Shown piece by piece: positions 17,770 through 25,580 of a DNA stretch of 64,000 bases (within the stretch, counting starts at the first letter, position 1; each line of letters opens with the position of its first letter). The stretch spans positions 78,303-142,302 of the forward strand of contig JAHDVK010000015.1 of NCBI GenBank assembly GCA_023384675.1. Reading direction: 5' to 3'. The stretch is from Bryobacteraceae bacterium. GTDB lineage: Bacteria > Acidobacteriota > Terriglobia > Bryobacterales > Bryobacteraceae. Both the position numbers and the translations under genes were made by a program. The notes beneath the pieces are model-generated. The model searched no databases. It saw only the letters and a program-made list of their open reading frames with translations, and was not told the DNA's origin.

Positions 17770-18289
17770 CACCAATAGCAAAAAAATCCACCACCCCCTA
17801 ACTCCATCACCCCAAATCACTTAACCCGCAAACACCCACCCCCCGCCCCCATTTTTCGCTCTTCTCTATGCTCTCTTTATAACGGGAGTCTTTCACATGT
17901 CCACATCCAAACCGGCCGGCAAGGCCACCGGCCCGAAATCCGCCGCCGGCAAGGCCCGCTCGGCCCTCAATGCCCTCAAGCACGGCCGCTATTCCAAGCA
18001 CCCGTCCATCCTCGCCATCGAGGACGCCGACGCCTTCCGCGACCTCTTCCGCACCTACCTCGCCCACTTCAACCCAGCCTCCCTCCTCGAAACCCGCCTC
18101 GTCCAGGAACTCACCCACATCGACTGGTCCCTCACCCGCTTCCGCACCCTCGAAACCGGCTTCCTCAACCAAACCCTCGACCTCCAAAACTCCCCCCTCG
18201 CCGGCCTCCCCGCTCCCGCCGACCCCCTCCAACGCCTCTGCTCCGGACTCCACCGCTCCGTCCAGGAATCCTCCTTCGCCCAATACCTC
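17755..18289. repeat. Left copy of 0.54-kb direct repeat flanking the CRISPR-Cas9 locus
   Basis: This segment recurs at 25580-26116 with an offset of 7,827 bases. Only a one-base C-run difference and one C/T change (ccatcacccc versus ccattacccc) were noticed by eye. It includes about 140 bases upstream of the gene at 17897 and its first about 131 codons. The copies diverge abruptly after CAATACCTC. Collapsing the repeat would remove the CRISPR-Cas9 locus and leave an intact downstream gene. Confidence 0.9.
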
Positions 18290-18298
18290 CCCCCTTGA
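17897..18298 (+). pseudogene. Truncated copy of the terminase-associated small protein
   Basis: The frame is open for 133 residues and starts MSTSKPAGKATGPKSAAGKA. It is identical to the first about 131 residues of the 202-residue protein at 25724, then ends ...AQYLPP instead of continuing SVRTSRLL. The shared N-terminal GPKSAAGKARSALNALKHG motif is common in acidobacterial proteins encoded next to terminase-like genes. No terminase gene follows here. It could still be translated, but it looks like a product of the recombination that brought in the CRISPR locus. Confidence 0.7.
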
Positions 18299-18335
18299 TG
18301 ACCGCCGCCCCCGACAACCCAGCATCAACCCGCCC

Positions 18336-18363
18336 CACTCCTACGGCCGACTTCAGCCCCGCC
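18336..18363. repeat. Partial REP-like element
   Basis: The sequence CACTCCTACGGCCGACTTCA followed by GCCCCGCCC keeps the ends of the double hairpin seen at 10881-10922 but has lost the central palindrome halves. It lies between the truncated terminase-associated gene and the methylase-like stub. About 90 more bases up to 18456 are C-rich and show no gene. Confidence 0.45.
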
Positions 18364-18456
18364 CTGCCAATCCCCCCCGCCCGTCGCCTCCTTCCTCTCC
18401 CAACACGCCCACCCCCAACAAAAACCGATATACTGCCCTTATCTTTGACGCCCCCC

Positions 18457-18629
18457 ATGGCCCTCCAACTCAAACCCACCGATAAAATCCTCCATAATTA
18501 CCAACTCACCCTCCGCGAATTCCGCCACGCCTCCATCGAACACGAATCCGCTACCCGCTCCGCCTTCCAGACCCTCCTCGCCGAACTCGCCCGCCGCCGC
18601 GCCCCGGCGCCACCATCCGCCCTGATGTC
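18457..18629 (+). pseudogene. 5' stub of a DNA methylase/helicase-like gene, cut by the CRISPR array
   Basis: The ATG at 18457 opens a frame reading MALQLKPTDKILHNYQLTLR, then EFRHASIEHESATRSAFQTLLAELARR. The 'A-x-x-E-x-x-T-R-x-A-F-Q-x-L-L' pattern resembles the N-terminus of type ISP/Eco57I-like restriction-modification enzymes, as I remember that family. Similarity stops at about codon 50 and the frame runs into CRISPR repeats. A second piece of the same N-terminus is at 10936. I infer a restriction-modification gene broken by recombination at the array edge. Confidence 0.45.
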
Positions 18630-20709
18630 ATCCTGGCTTGCCGGGAGTCGCGGCTTCGATACACTCTGGCGGCCAGCAGGCATCGAAGCGCACGGCTATG
18701 GCTTGCCGGGAGTCGCGGCTTCGATACACTCGGCGGCGGTGGCTGCGGGCCCGTTGTTTGGCTATGGCTTGCCGGGAGTCGCGGCTTCGATACACTTGAG
18801 TGGATGCACTACGACCAAGGATATTAGCTATGGCTTGCCGGGAGTCGCGGCTTCGATACACTCCCCGGTGGTATCCAGATTGAGAGCGTCGCGCTATGGC
18901 TTGCCGGGAGTCGCGGCTTCGATACACTAGCATCGAGCACGCAGACGATTGCGGCGAGGCTATGGCTTGCCGGGAGTCGCGGCTTCGATACACTTCCAGG
19001 GATCTCCAGCCGCCCCTCAGTACAGCTATGGCTTGCCGGGAGTCGCGGCTTCGATACACTACCGATCCGTGCAGGCAATTCAGGCGCTACGCTATGGCTT
19101 GCCGGGAGTCGCGGCTTCGATACACTTATCCAAACTCGCTACCCCAACCGAACTGAGCTATGGCTTGCCGGGAGTCGCGGCTTCGATACACTGTCGGGAG
19201 TTCAATATCCCCGCTGACGTGCGCTATGGCTTGCCGGGAGTCGCGGCTTCGATACACTCGCGGCGCTTGTCCGCATCCGTCAGCCGGTGCTATGGCTTGC
19301 CGGGAGTCGCGGCTTCGATACACTCGCGGCGCTTGTCCGCATCCGTCAGCCGGTGCTATGGCTTGCCGGGAGTCGCGGCTTCGATACACTGTAAATTGGT
19401 ATGTCTCAGACCTAGATACAGCTATGGCTTGCCGGGAGTCGCGGCTTCGATACACTTTTGCGCGTAATTCACCCGTCCCGCCTATAGCTATGGCTTGCCG
19501 GGAGTCGCGGCTTCGATACACTTTGACCACGCGCTCCAAGACGCGCTGATTAGCTATGGCTTGCCGGGAGTCGCGGCTTCGATACACTGCGCTGGCTACG
19601 TGGTCAAGGCCGCTCTCAGCTATGGCTTGCCGGGAGTCGCGGCTTCGATACACTCGGCATCGCTGCCAGCGCCCGCAGTGCGGGCTATGGCTTGCCGGGA
19701 GTCGCGGCTTCGATACACTGTCTATCATCCCTTCCGTCCTTTCCTTCCAGCTATGGCTTGCCGGGAGTCGCGGCTTCGATACACTACGCATGATGGCCTC
19801 CTGTCGTCGTGCCGGGCTATGGCTTGCCGGGAGTCGCGGCTTCGATACACTGATGCGGTTTTCAGAATCGGCCGGCGTTCGGCTATGGCTTGCCGGGAGT
19901 CGCGGCTTCGATACACTCTCTGACCTCCATCTCCCACGGGTAGGGCAGCTATGGCTTGCCGGGAGTCGCGGCTTCGATACACTCGCCCGGTCGATCTCCA
20001 GCATGTATTCCTGGCTATGGCTTGCCGGGAGTCGCGGCTTCGATACACTTTGACCACGCGCTCCAAGACGCGCTGATTAGCTATGGCTTGCCGGGAGTCG
20101 CGGCTTCGATACACTGCGCTGGCTACGTGGTCAAGGCCGCTCTCAGCTATGGCTTGCCGGGAGTCGCGGCTTCGATACACTCGGCATCGCTGCCAGCGCC
20201 CGCAGTGCGGGCTATGGCTTGCCGGGAGTCGCGGCTTCGATACACTGTCTATCATCCCTTCCGTCCTTTCCTTCCAGCTATGGCTTGCCGGGAGTCGCGG
20301 CTTCGATACACTACGCATGATGGCCTCCTGTCGTCGTGCCGGGCTATGGCTTGCCGGGAGTCGCGGCTTCGATACACTGATGCGGTTTTCAGAATCGGCC
20401 GGCGTTCGGCTATGGCTTGCCGGGAGTCGCGGCTTCGATACACTCTCTGACCTCCATCTCCCACGGGTAGGGCAGCTATGGCTTGCCGGGAGTCGCGGCT
20501 TCGATACACTTCTGGCGTCACCCGCCCCGAACTCGCCGCCGCTATGGCTTGCCGGGAGTCGCGGCTTCGATACACTTTTGAGCCGGGGCAGTTCAATGAC
20601 TGCGGGTGCTATGGCTTGCCGGGAGTCGCGGCTTCGATACACTGCACCGGGAACAAGCCCCACACCGAACGCGGCTATGGCTTGCCGGGAGTCGCGGCTT
20701 CGATACACT
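18630..20709 (+). CRISPR. Type II-C CRISPR array: 32 repeats of 36 bp, 31 spacers
   Basis: The 36-bp repeat begins GCTATGGCTTGCCGGGAGTC and ends GCGGCTTCGATACACT. Spacers are 30 bp, with three of 29 (spacers 1, 16, 24) and one of 31 (spacer 30). The first repeat (18630-18665) differs only in its first four bases; the other 31 look identical. Spacers 10 and 11 are identical, and spacers 14-20 (19523-19947) recur in order as 22-28 (20050-20474), leaving 23 distinct spacers. The orientation follows from the plus-strand tracrRNA anti-repeat, so crRNAs are read toward cas2. Each repeat carries TTGCCG (repeat bases 9-14) and TACACT (31-36) 16 bases apart, a possible internal promoter. No spacer was recognised as matching the rest of the window. 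Confidence 0.98.
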
Positions 20710-20710
20710 A

Positions 20711-20753
20711 TTGGCCGCCTAACTTCCTTCGCAGAAGGGAGTTAGGCGGCCAA
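20711..20753. terminator. Large hairpin between the array and cas2 (probable bidirectional terminator)
   Basis: The arms 20711-20730 and 20734-20753 pair in 19 of 20 positions around a GCA loop, starting TTGGCCGCCTAACTTCCTTC. The hairpin begins two bases after the last repeat and ends seven bases before the cas2 stop. It can therefore end both array transcripts (plus) and the cas operon (minus). No long T-run follows on either side. Confidence 0.6.
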
Positions 20754-20759
20754 ATTCGC

Positions 20760-21122
20760 TCAGAAAAGCTCGAATTGCAACGGTGGATCCTCCGCTGATT
20801 TCCGCCTTTTTCCAAACCACACCTCCATCTTTCCGTACTGGTAGTCGGTGACGGCCATGAGGCGAACCTGTCCGAGCGGTGGAAGTGAGCCGCGAATCCG
20901 CAGTCGGACAGCCTGAACGCTTTCTTCGCTGGCGGAGTAACGGGCATAGACGCTGAGCTGGAGTTGGACGAAACCCTGCTTCAGGAGCAGTTTGCGGAAC
21001 TGGGCGTAGTCGCGGCGCTGCTGTTTGGTTTCAACCGGCAGATCGAACATCGCGAAGAGCCACATCGCGCGGTACTCGCTGGGGATCTTTTTTGGGTCGG
21101 GCCATTTCCTGGGGTGGGACAC
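20760..21122 (-). CDS. cas2: CRISPR-associated endonuclease Cas2
   Basis: Cas2 forms the core of the Cas1-Cas2 integrase that inserts new spacers. The chosen GTG start gives 120 residues, with CGGAG seven bases upstream. It includes the conserved II-C Cas2 start EYRAMWLFAMFDLPVETK, with the metal-binding aspartate in MFDLP, followed by YARYSASEE and VTDYQYGKMEVWFGK. An internal ATG at 21065 would drop the conserved EYR segment. The frame overlaps the 3' end of cas1 by 92 bases, which is unusually long. It is the last gene of the cas9-cas1-cas2 operon. Confidence 0.9.
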   Translation of the reverse strand: MSHPRKWPDPKKIPSEYRAMWLFAMFDLPVETKQQRRDYAQFRKLLLKQGFVQLQLSVYARYSASEESVQAVRLRIRGSLPPLGQVRLMAVTDYQYGKMEVWFGKRRKSAEDPPLQFELF

Positions 21123-22014
21123 AGCGCAACTCCGGGAAATCGAGAGATGAACGTTTCGCTTCGAGGCAGCGGGCGAGTTGGTCGGCCGAACGCCCGGCCC
21201 AATCGAAGAGGGATCGGCTTTCGGCCCCATCGGTGAAGCGGCCGGTGAGCCAGGAAAGAAGACTCTGTTTGGCGGGGCGGTCGAGCGCCCAATGCGAGGG
21301 ACGAGAGGCGCACCAGCCCACGGCCCAAAGATCGGCGAGAGGGCGGAACGGTTCCATAAGGTCGTTGGCCAGCGGGTAGGGGTCGTCCTGGTTGTGGTGG
21401 TGGAGAGCGAGGCCGGGATGAAGGCCCGCGGCGCAGAGGGCGCGGGCGGCGATGGCGCGGACCACGGCGTAGCCGTAGTCAAGCAGGGCGTTGCGGGCGT
21501 CTTCTTCGTCCGATCGGCGGAGGCGTTGTTCGCCGAACAGCACGGCCCAATAGTGGCGCCCGGCCAGGGCCTCCATCGTTGAAGCGTTGGTGACGTTGAC
21601 ACGGCGGGCAATGGCTCCGAGACCCGCGTCCGAATCCTGAGCGGAGAGCAAAGCCTGCGCCTGGGCGCGGATTTTCGCCGCGACGATATCGCGCCAGAGC
21701 CTCTTGCGTAGCGGAAGTGGTGCCGTGGCCTGGCGTTGGAAGCTGGTGGTCTGGCGGTGGTGGGCCACGAGGGGGAGCATCATCGCGACGGGGAGGTGTT
21801 TCGTGTCACAGGAGATGAGAATGGCGTTGGCGGCGGCGAGTTCGGACAGGACTGCTTGGGTGAAAGTGACCTGGCCGTGGCTGCAAACGATGGCGGCGAG
21901 GTGGTCGAAAGGAATATTGATGGGAGGGCGATCCGCGGATTCGATATGCAGTCGCCCTTCCCTTGCACTGAGGCGCGCAGGGGCCTCGGCAAAGTCGAGG
22001 ATGCGATTATTCAT
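21031..22014 (-). CDS. cas1: CRISPR-associated integrase Cas1 (type II)
   Basis: Cas1 catalyses spacer integration. From the ATG at 22014 (MNNRILDFAEAPARLSAREG, the usual type II Cas1 start) the protein has 327 residues; a GTG at 22032 is possible but has a poorer ribosome site. The metal-binding residues appear in the expected contexts: E in NASTMEALAGRHYW, H in LHPGLALHHHNQDDPYPLA and the following acidic residue in NDLMEPFRP. The start overlaps the cas9 stop by eight bases. The last about 30 residues overlap cas2 and look less conserved. Confidence 0.95.
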   Translation of the reverse strand: MNNRILDFAEAPARLSAREGRLHIESADRPPINIPFDHLAAIVCSHGQVTFTQAVLSELAAANAILISCDTKHLPVAMMLPLVAHHRQTTSFQRQATAPLPLRKRLWRDIVAAKIRAQAQALLSAQDSDAGLGAIARRVNVTNASTMEALAGRHYWAVLFGEQRLRRSDEEDARNALLDYGYAVVRAIAARALCAAGLHPGLALHHHNQDDPYPLANDLMEPFRPLADLWAVGWCASRPSHWALDRPAKQSLLSWLTGRFTDGAESRSLFDWAGRSADQLARCLEAKRSSLDFPELRCVPPQEMARPKKDPQRVPRDVALRDVRSAG

Positions 22015-25000
22015 GGCTTGCCAAAAGCTCACCTAGGGGATTCACGACGACTTTCTTTGCCGAAAGCGGCTGCAGGCCACCGATGGTCGGGGCATAGTCC
22101 TTCCGTTTTCCCTCCTGTCGAGCATCCCACTGCGGCACTAGCGTGATCTGGCGCTGCTTGATCTTCCTGACAACCCAGACACCGGATCTTTCACTCGTGC
22201 GATCCGAAAGCAGCAGCGTGTCATTCTTAGCCAAGCTAAAAAGAAACCGTCTTCCACCCGACTCATCTCGGTCAATCACTGATTTTCCACTGCTAACGCG
22301 CGCAAGCGCATCGCGCATCGAAACAACCTCGCCATCCCAAACACGGCGCTGGCCCTTGGTGACCTCAAAGACGGCGACGTGATGGGTTTCGCTGCCCTCG
22401 GCGAAGCGCTGGCGGTGGCCCCGCCCGAGCGAGCGGACGGCGCGATTGAGTTCAATGCGAACGGACTTGATCTTGACAGGGGCGCCGTTCGCATTGGGGA
22501 GTTCGGGCCAGTTGTTTTCCAATTTCTTGGGGTCCTTGACCTCATCCAGTTTCCTCTGGACGGCACCGCGAACGCCGGGGTCCACGATAAGAGCGATCTG
22601 GTCCTTAGTTAACAAGTGGACCGGCTTGCGGGTTCGAACCACATCGCCGCCGGCTGCACTGACGCCGACTTTGGAGTAATAGGTCTCCTTGTGGAGGGGG
22701 CCAGTGACGCGGTGGTCGGGGCGGAAGCTGATGTTCACTTTGTCAATAGCCTCGACCACGGCTTCCTTGAAGCCGACCCATGGTGGGGGCATCGAGGCAT
22801 AGCGGCGTTTGCGTTCAGCCGTGGCGCGTTCGGCAGCTTCGCTGAGCAGGGTCACGTATTTCTGCGAAATGACCGCAATGACGGCGGCGTCGATGGCGTG
22901 GTGCCGGTGGTCGTCGCGGGTTTTGCGGGGCCCATCGTTGAGGATGGAGTTCATATCCCAAACACTCCGCAGATCGGCGGTGATCTGGCCGGTCGACTTG
23001 ATGATTTTGCGTTTTCCATCGACGGTTTCGCCGCCGAACAATAGGGCGAGGTAGCGGGCGGCCAACACCGAGGCGTAACGGGTGTCGTTGAGGTGGCGGG
23101 AACTGAATTCCTCGAGGAGCTGTTGCTTGTCGAGGGTCTCGATCTTGAAGCGGCCGAGTTTGTGACCGGCCGCCTTGCCCTTGAAGGTCTTTACGCGATC
23201 CAGGATGGCTTGGTAGCGCTCGGGCTGCTGATGGTAGGCCTCGTAAGGGGTGCGGTTCCCCTTGATCGCATTCTCGCTGGTGAGGCAGAGAGTCAGGTTC
23301 CCGAACGAGTCATCAAGGCTGACACTGCGCGGGATGATGTGCTCGATCTGGGCGCGGGAGTTGCCGGTGAAGAGCGAGGTGAAGGAACCGAGGGATTCGC
23401 CGGTGTACGGGCAGATGCCACCGCATTCGTCGTAGAGAAGACCGAGTTCGATATCGCGGCGGCGAATTTTGTCTTCCGGGATACCAAGTTCCTTTGAGAT
23501 GCACTGGCGGATGGATTCGCGGAGGGATTCGCGTTCGCGCATGCGGGTGGTATCTTTCATGCGCTGTTCCCGGTTCTTCTTGAGTTCGCGGGCGACTTCG
23601 AGGTGGATTTCAGCGGGTTTGCCCCATTTGCGGATGATGGCGTTGACGACTTTGCGGAGTTCCGTGAGCGTGCGGGAGACGGCGGGGTTACGGATTTCGA
23701 GGCCGGAGTCTTTGAGGGGCGGCAGCAGGTCGTGAATGGGGACGCGGGGATCGATCTCGTAACCGGCGGCCATGCGGGCTTCCTGGACGCTGAGGCCCTG
23801 TTCGAGAAAGGGGATGGCCTTGCGCATGGCAATGAGGGAGAGGGAGGCGTAACCCTGGGGGAGGGAGAACCCCTCGGCGATGGCTTGGGCGCGATCCTGA
23901 GGGAGGCCCCATTTGGATTCGAGCATGGCCTGGACGTCTTCGTCGGTCTTCTGGGCGGCGATATCTGAGAGGAAGTCGTTCTTGAGGGAGTCCGACATCT
24001 GGAGCCACAGGTCGCCGAGGAGGTCATTGAGGCGGGCGCCGATGGTGTTGCCTTTGAATTTGGTCTCTTTGCCTTCCTCGATGGTGAACTTGGCCCTGAG
24101 GGGTATACCCAGGAGCTTTTTTGCGCGAGTGAAGGTGAGGTCCTTCGCGATATCGAGGGCCTCGGTCAGCTGGCGGCGCTGTTCCGGCGTGAGGGAGTAG
24201 ACGCGGCCGTCGGGATCCTGAATGCGGAGATGGGTGACACTCTGCATCAGCCGGAAGCGCTGGAAATCGAGCGACCAGACGGGGGCGCGCTTCTCGGTGG
24301 GGTCCCACTCGCAGTTGCCGACGAGTTCTGCCGTGTCCTTCAAAGGGCGCTGATAGAAGAGGATATAGCGCAGACGGTCTTTCAGTTCATCGGTGAGGGC
24401 GGGATGGTGGGGCGCTTGTGCGGTGCAGATGAGTTCGAACTCGTGCTCGAACATGGAGCGGTGCGTGTAGCGATGGCGGATGCGGGTTTCGGCGGGGCTC
24501 AGGCGGGCGAAGTGCTCCCCAAGCGTGCGGGCCCCAGCCATTTCGCTTTCAAGCTGGTGGATGCCGCCATAGACTTTGCCTTTTTCGTCGTCGCTGTCCT
24601 TGGCCTTTGCTTTGCGGTTGCTGAGGAAGCCGCGGCGCTGGCCGAGGTGGTACAGGGCACGGCCTAGTTCAAGTGGATCGAGGCAATGGTCGAGGGCGCG
24701 GGCGCGGAGGACGTAGGGGAGTTGTTGGACGGCAGGGTGATCGTGATACTTCTCGCGCAGGCGGGCGTCCAATTCGTTCAGCATGGACTGGATGGAGACG
24801 GCGAGCGGTTGGCCCGGGGCATGGCTGACGGGCGGAAGAAGGCCGGCTTCGGCCAGGGTTTTATACAGAAGGCGGGCACGCTGGCGGCGGCGGCGAATCT
24901 GGCGGCGGGCGAGACGGGCCGTGCGCCGCTGCACGCCCCGGGACTCATCGCGCCCGCGTTCGATGTCGCCTTCGACGCCGGCCTCGAAGATGCGGACTCC

Positions 25001-25096
25001 GAGACCGAGCAGGGCGGTCGGCTCACCGTGTGTGAGGGAGATGGCGGCCCAGCCGATAGAGCGGGCACCGAGATCCAAGCCGAGAGTATAGGCCAT
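22007..25096 (-). CDS. cas9: CRISPR-associated endonuclease Cas9, subtype II-C
   Basis: This is the RNA-guided DNA nuclease of the locus. The 1,029-residue length fits compact II-C Cas9 proteins. RuvC-I is at the N-terminus (LGLDLGARSIGWA, catalytic D8), followed by an arginine-rich bridge helix at about 56-77 (RRTARLARRQIRRRRQRAR). RuvC-II has E500 in AEIHLEVAREL. The HNH domain has IEHIIPRS with H586 and a CGGIC cysteine pair just before it. RuvC-III has HHAIDAAVIA with H733 and D736, and the C-terminal about 250 residues form the wedge/PAM-interacting region. All catalytic residues are present. GGAGGTGA six bases before ATG supports the start. No csn2 or cas4 is present, which defines II-C. 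Confidence 0.97.
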   Translation of the reverse strand: MAYTLGLDLGARSIGWAAISLTHGEPTALLGLGVRIFEAGVEGDIERGRDESRGVQRRTARLARRQIRRRRQRARLLYKTLAEAGLLPPVSHAPGQPLAVSIQSMLNELDARLREKYHDHPAVQQLPYVLRARALDHCLDPLELGRALYHLGQRRGFLSNRKAKAKDSDDEKGKVYGGIHQLESEMAGARTLGEHFARLSPAETRIRHRYTHRSMFEHEFELICTAQAPHHPALTDELKDRLRYILFYQRPLKDTAELVGNCEWDPTEKRAPVWSLDFQRFRLMQSVTHLRIQDPDGRVYSLTPEQRRQLTEALDIAKDLTFTRAKKLLGIPLRAKFTIEEGKETKFKGNTIGARLNDLLGDLWLQMSDSLKNDFLSDIAAQKTDEDVQAMLESKWGLPQDRAQAIAEGFSLPQGYASLSLIAMRKAIPFLEQGLSVQEARMAAGYEIDPRVPIHDLLPPLKDSGLEIRNPAVSRTLTELRKVVNAIIRKWGKPAEIHLEVARELKKNREQRMKDTTRMRERESLRESIRQCISKELGIPEDKIRRRDIELGLLYDECGGICPYTGESLGSFTSLFTGNSRAQIEHIIPRSVSLDDSFGNLTLCLTSENAIKGNRTPYEAYHQQPERYQAILDRVKTFKGKAAGHKLGRFKIETLDKQQLLEEFSSRHLNDTRYASVLAARYLALLFGGETVDGKRKIIKSTGQITADLRSVWDMNSILNDGPRKTRDDHRHHAIDAAVIAVISQKYVTLLSEAAERATAERKRRYASMPPPWVGFKEAVVEAIDKVNISFRPDHRVTGPLHKETYYSKVGVSAAGGDVVRTRKPVHLLTKDQIALIVDPGVRGAVQRKLDEVKDPKKLENNWPELPNANGAPVKIKSVRIELNRAVRSLGRGHRQRFAEGSETHHVAVFEVTKGQRRVWDGEVVSMRDALARVSSGKSVIDRDESGGRRFLFSLAKNDTLLLSDRTSERSGVWVVRKIKQRQITLVPQWDARQEGKRKDYAPTIGGLQPLSAKKVVVNPLGELLASHE

Positions 25097-25120
25097 GAAA
25101 TCACCTCCAGGAAATTGTGC

Positions 25121-25150
25121 TTGACCTTGAGTACTTATACCAAATAGAAT
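25121..25150 (+). promoter_or_regulatory. tracrRNA promoter
   Basis: The -35 TTGACC (25121-25126) and -10 TAGAAT (25145-25150) are 18 bases apart. Seven bases after the -10 is 25157, exactly the first base of the anti-repeat, which strongly supports both calls. Confidence 0.8.
25134..25142 (-). promoter_or_regulatory. Extended -10 promoter of cas9
   Basis: On the minus strand TGGTATAAG (TGn plus a 5/6 match to TATAAT) predicts a start near 25127 and a leader of about 30 bases to the cas9 ATG. No good -35 is visible. The element lies inside the 18-base spacer of the tracrRNA promoter, so the two promoters overlap. Confidence 0.5.
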
Positions 25151-25156
25151 CCAAAT

Positions 25157-25266
25157 AGTGTATCGAAGCCGCGATTCTCGCTTGTCTTAGTAAGCCGAGT
25201 TTCTCGTGTTCGCAAGGTTTGCCACCCCATGGCACCCTTTATCAGGCCCGCCGATGGCGGGCCTTT
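25157..25266 (+). ncRNA. tracrRNA
   Basis: The RNA starts with AGTGTATCGAAGCCGCGA, an exact 18-base complement of the 3' half of the CRISPR repeat. A bulge follows, then a second stretch (about 25180-25190) that can pair with the repeat 5' end using G-U pairs. After the duplex come a short stem-loop (GAG-TTT-CTC, 25198-25206), a hairpin TGCCA-CCCCA-TGGCA (25220-25234) and a terminator (25244-25264). The length of about 110 bases and the order anti-repeat, nexus-like stems, terminator are typical of II-C tracrRNAs. It is divergent from cas9 and co-oriented with the array. Confidence 0.9.
25244..25266 (+). terminator. Rho-independent terminator of tracrRNA
   Basis: AGGCCCGCC-GAT-GGCGGGCCT is a perfect nine-pair stem with a three-base loop, followed by TTTCGT. 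From 25267 to 25540 the sequence is C-rich on the plus strand and shows no gene. Confidence 0.8.
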
Positions 25267-25540
25267 CGTACGTCCGAAGTCGGCCGAAGTGGCCGACGAT
25301 TACACAGAATTGAGAACACCTGCCACTCCGGCACCAACCTCCCGCCGATTCCCCAGTCCGTCCCATCCCCTTCGCACCCCTCCAGCCCAAAAACCGCCGC
25401 CCCACCCCCCCGAACCCACAATTCCACCCCAAACCCGGCAATCCCGCCGCAACCGGCCAGTCCAAACCCGAAACCGCCCATATCGCCAACGCGCCAGTTC
25501 AGCTGACACCTTCAAAGCCCCCCGGAACCACCAGCACTCG

Positions 25541-25580
25541 TAGGGCGCGCCTTCAGCCCGCGCGGGGCTTCAGCCCCGCC
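25541..25580. repeat. REP-like double hairpin
   Basis: A related copy of the element at 10881-10922: an imperfect GGGCGCGCCTTCAGCCCGC palindrome followed by the perfect GCGGGGC-TTCA-GCCCCGC hairpin. It directly abuts the right 0.54-kb direct repeat. Confidence 0.6.

Noticed and set aside
15877..17820. 647-residue open frame on the minus strand
   Set aside because: It lies opposite the TPR and ASPIC/UnbV genes, which have clear domains; it is a GC-rich shadow frame.
18628..20798. Many overlapping open frames on both strands with repeats such as YGLPGVAASIH, MACRESRLRYT or VSKPRLPASHS
   Set aside because: They are translations of the 36-bp CRISPR repeat; unit length of 66 is divisible by three, so frames stay open by chance.
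22007..25096. IscB- or IsrB-like ancestor instead of Cas9
   Set aside because: The protein is 1,029 residues, has recognition-lobe length, and is followed by cas1, cas2 and an array.
25267..25540. A gene or IS end in the gap after tracrRNA
   Set aside because: Short frames are proline-rich by composition; a GCCGAAGTGGCCGA stretch hints at an IS end but no matching partner was found.
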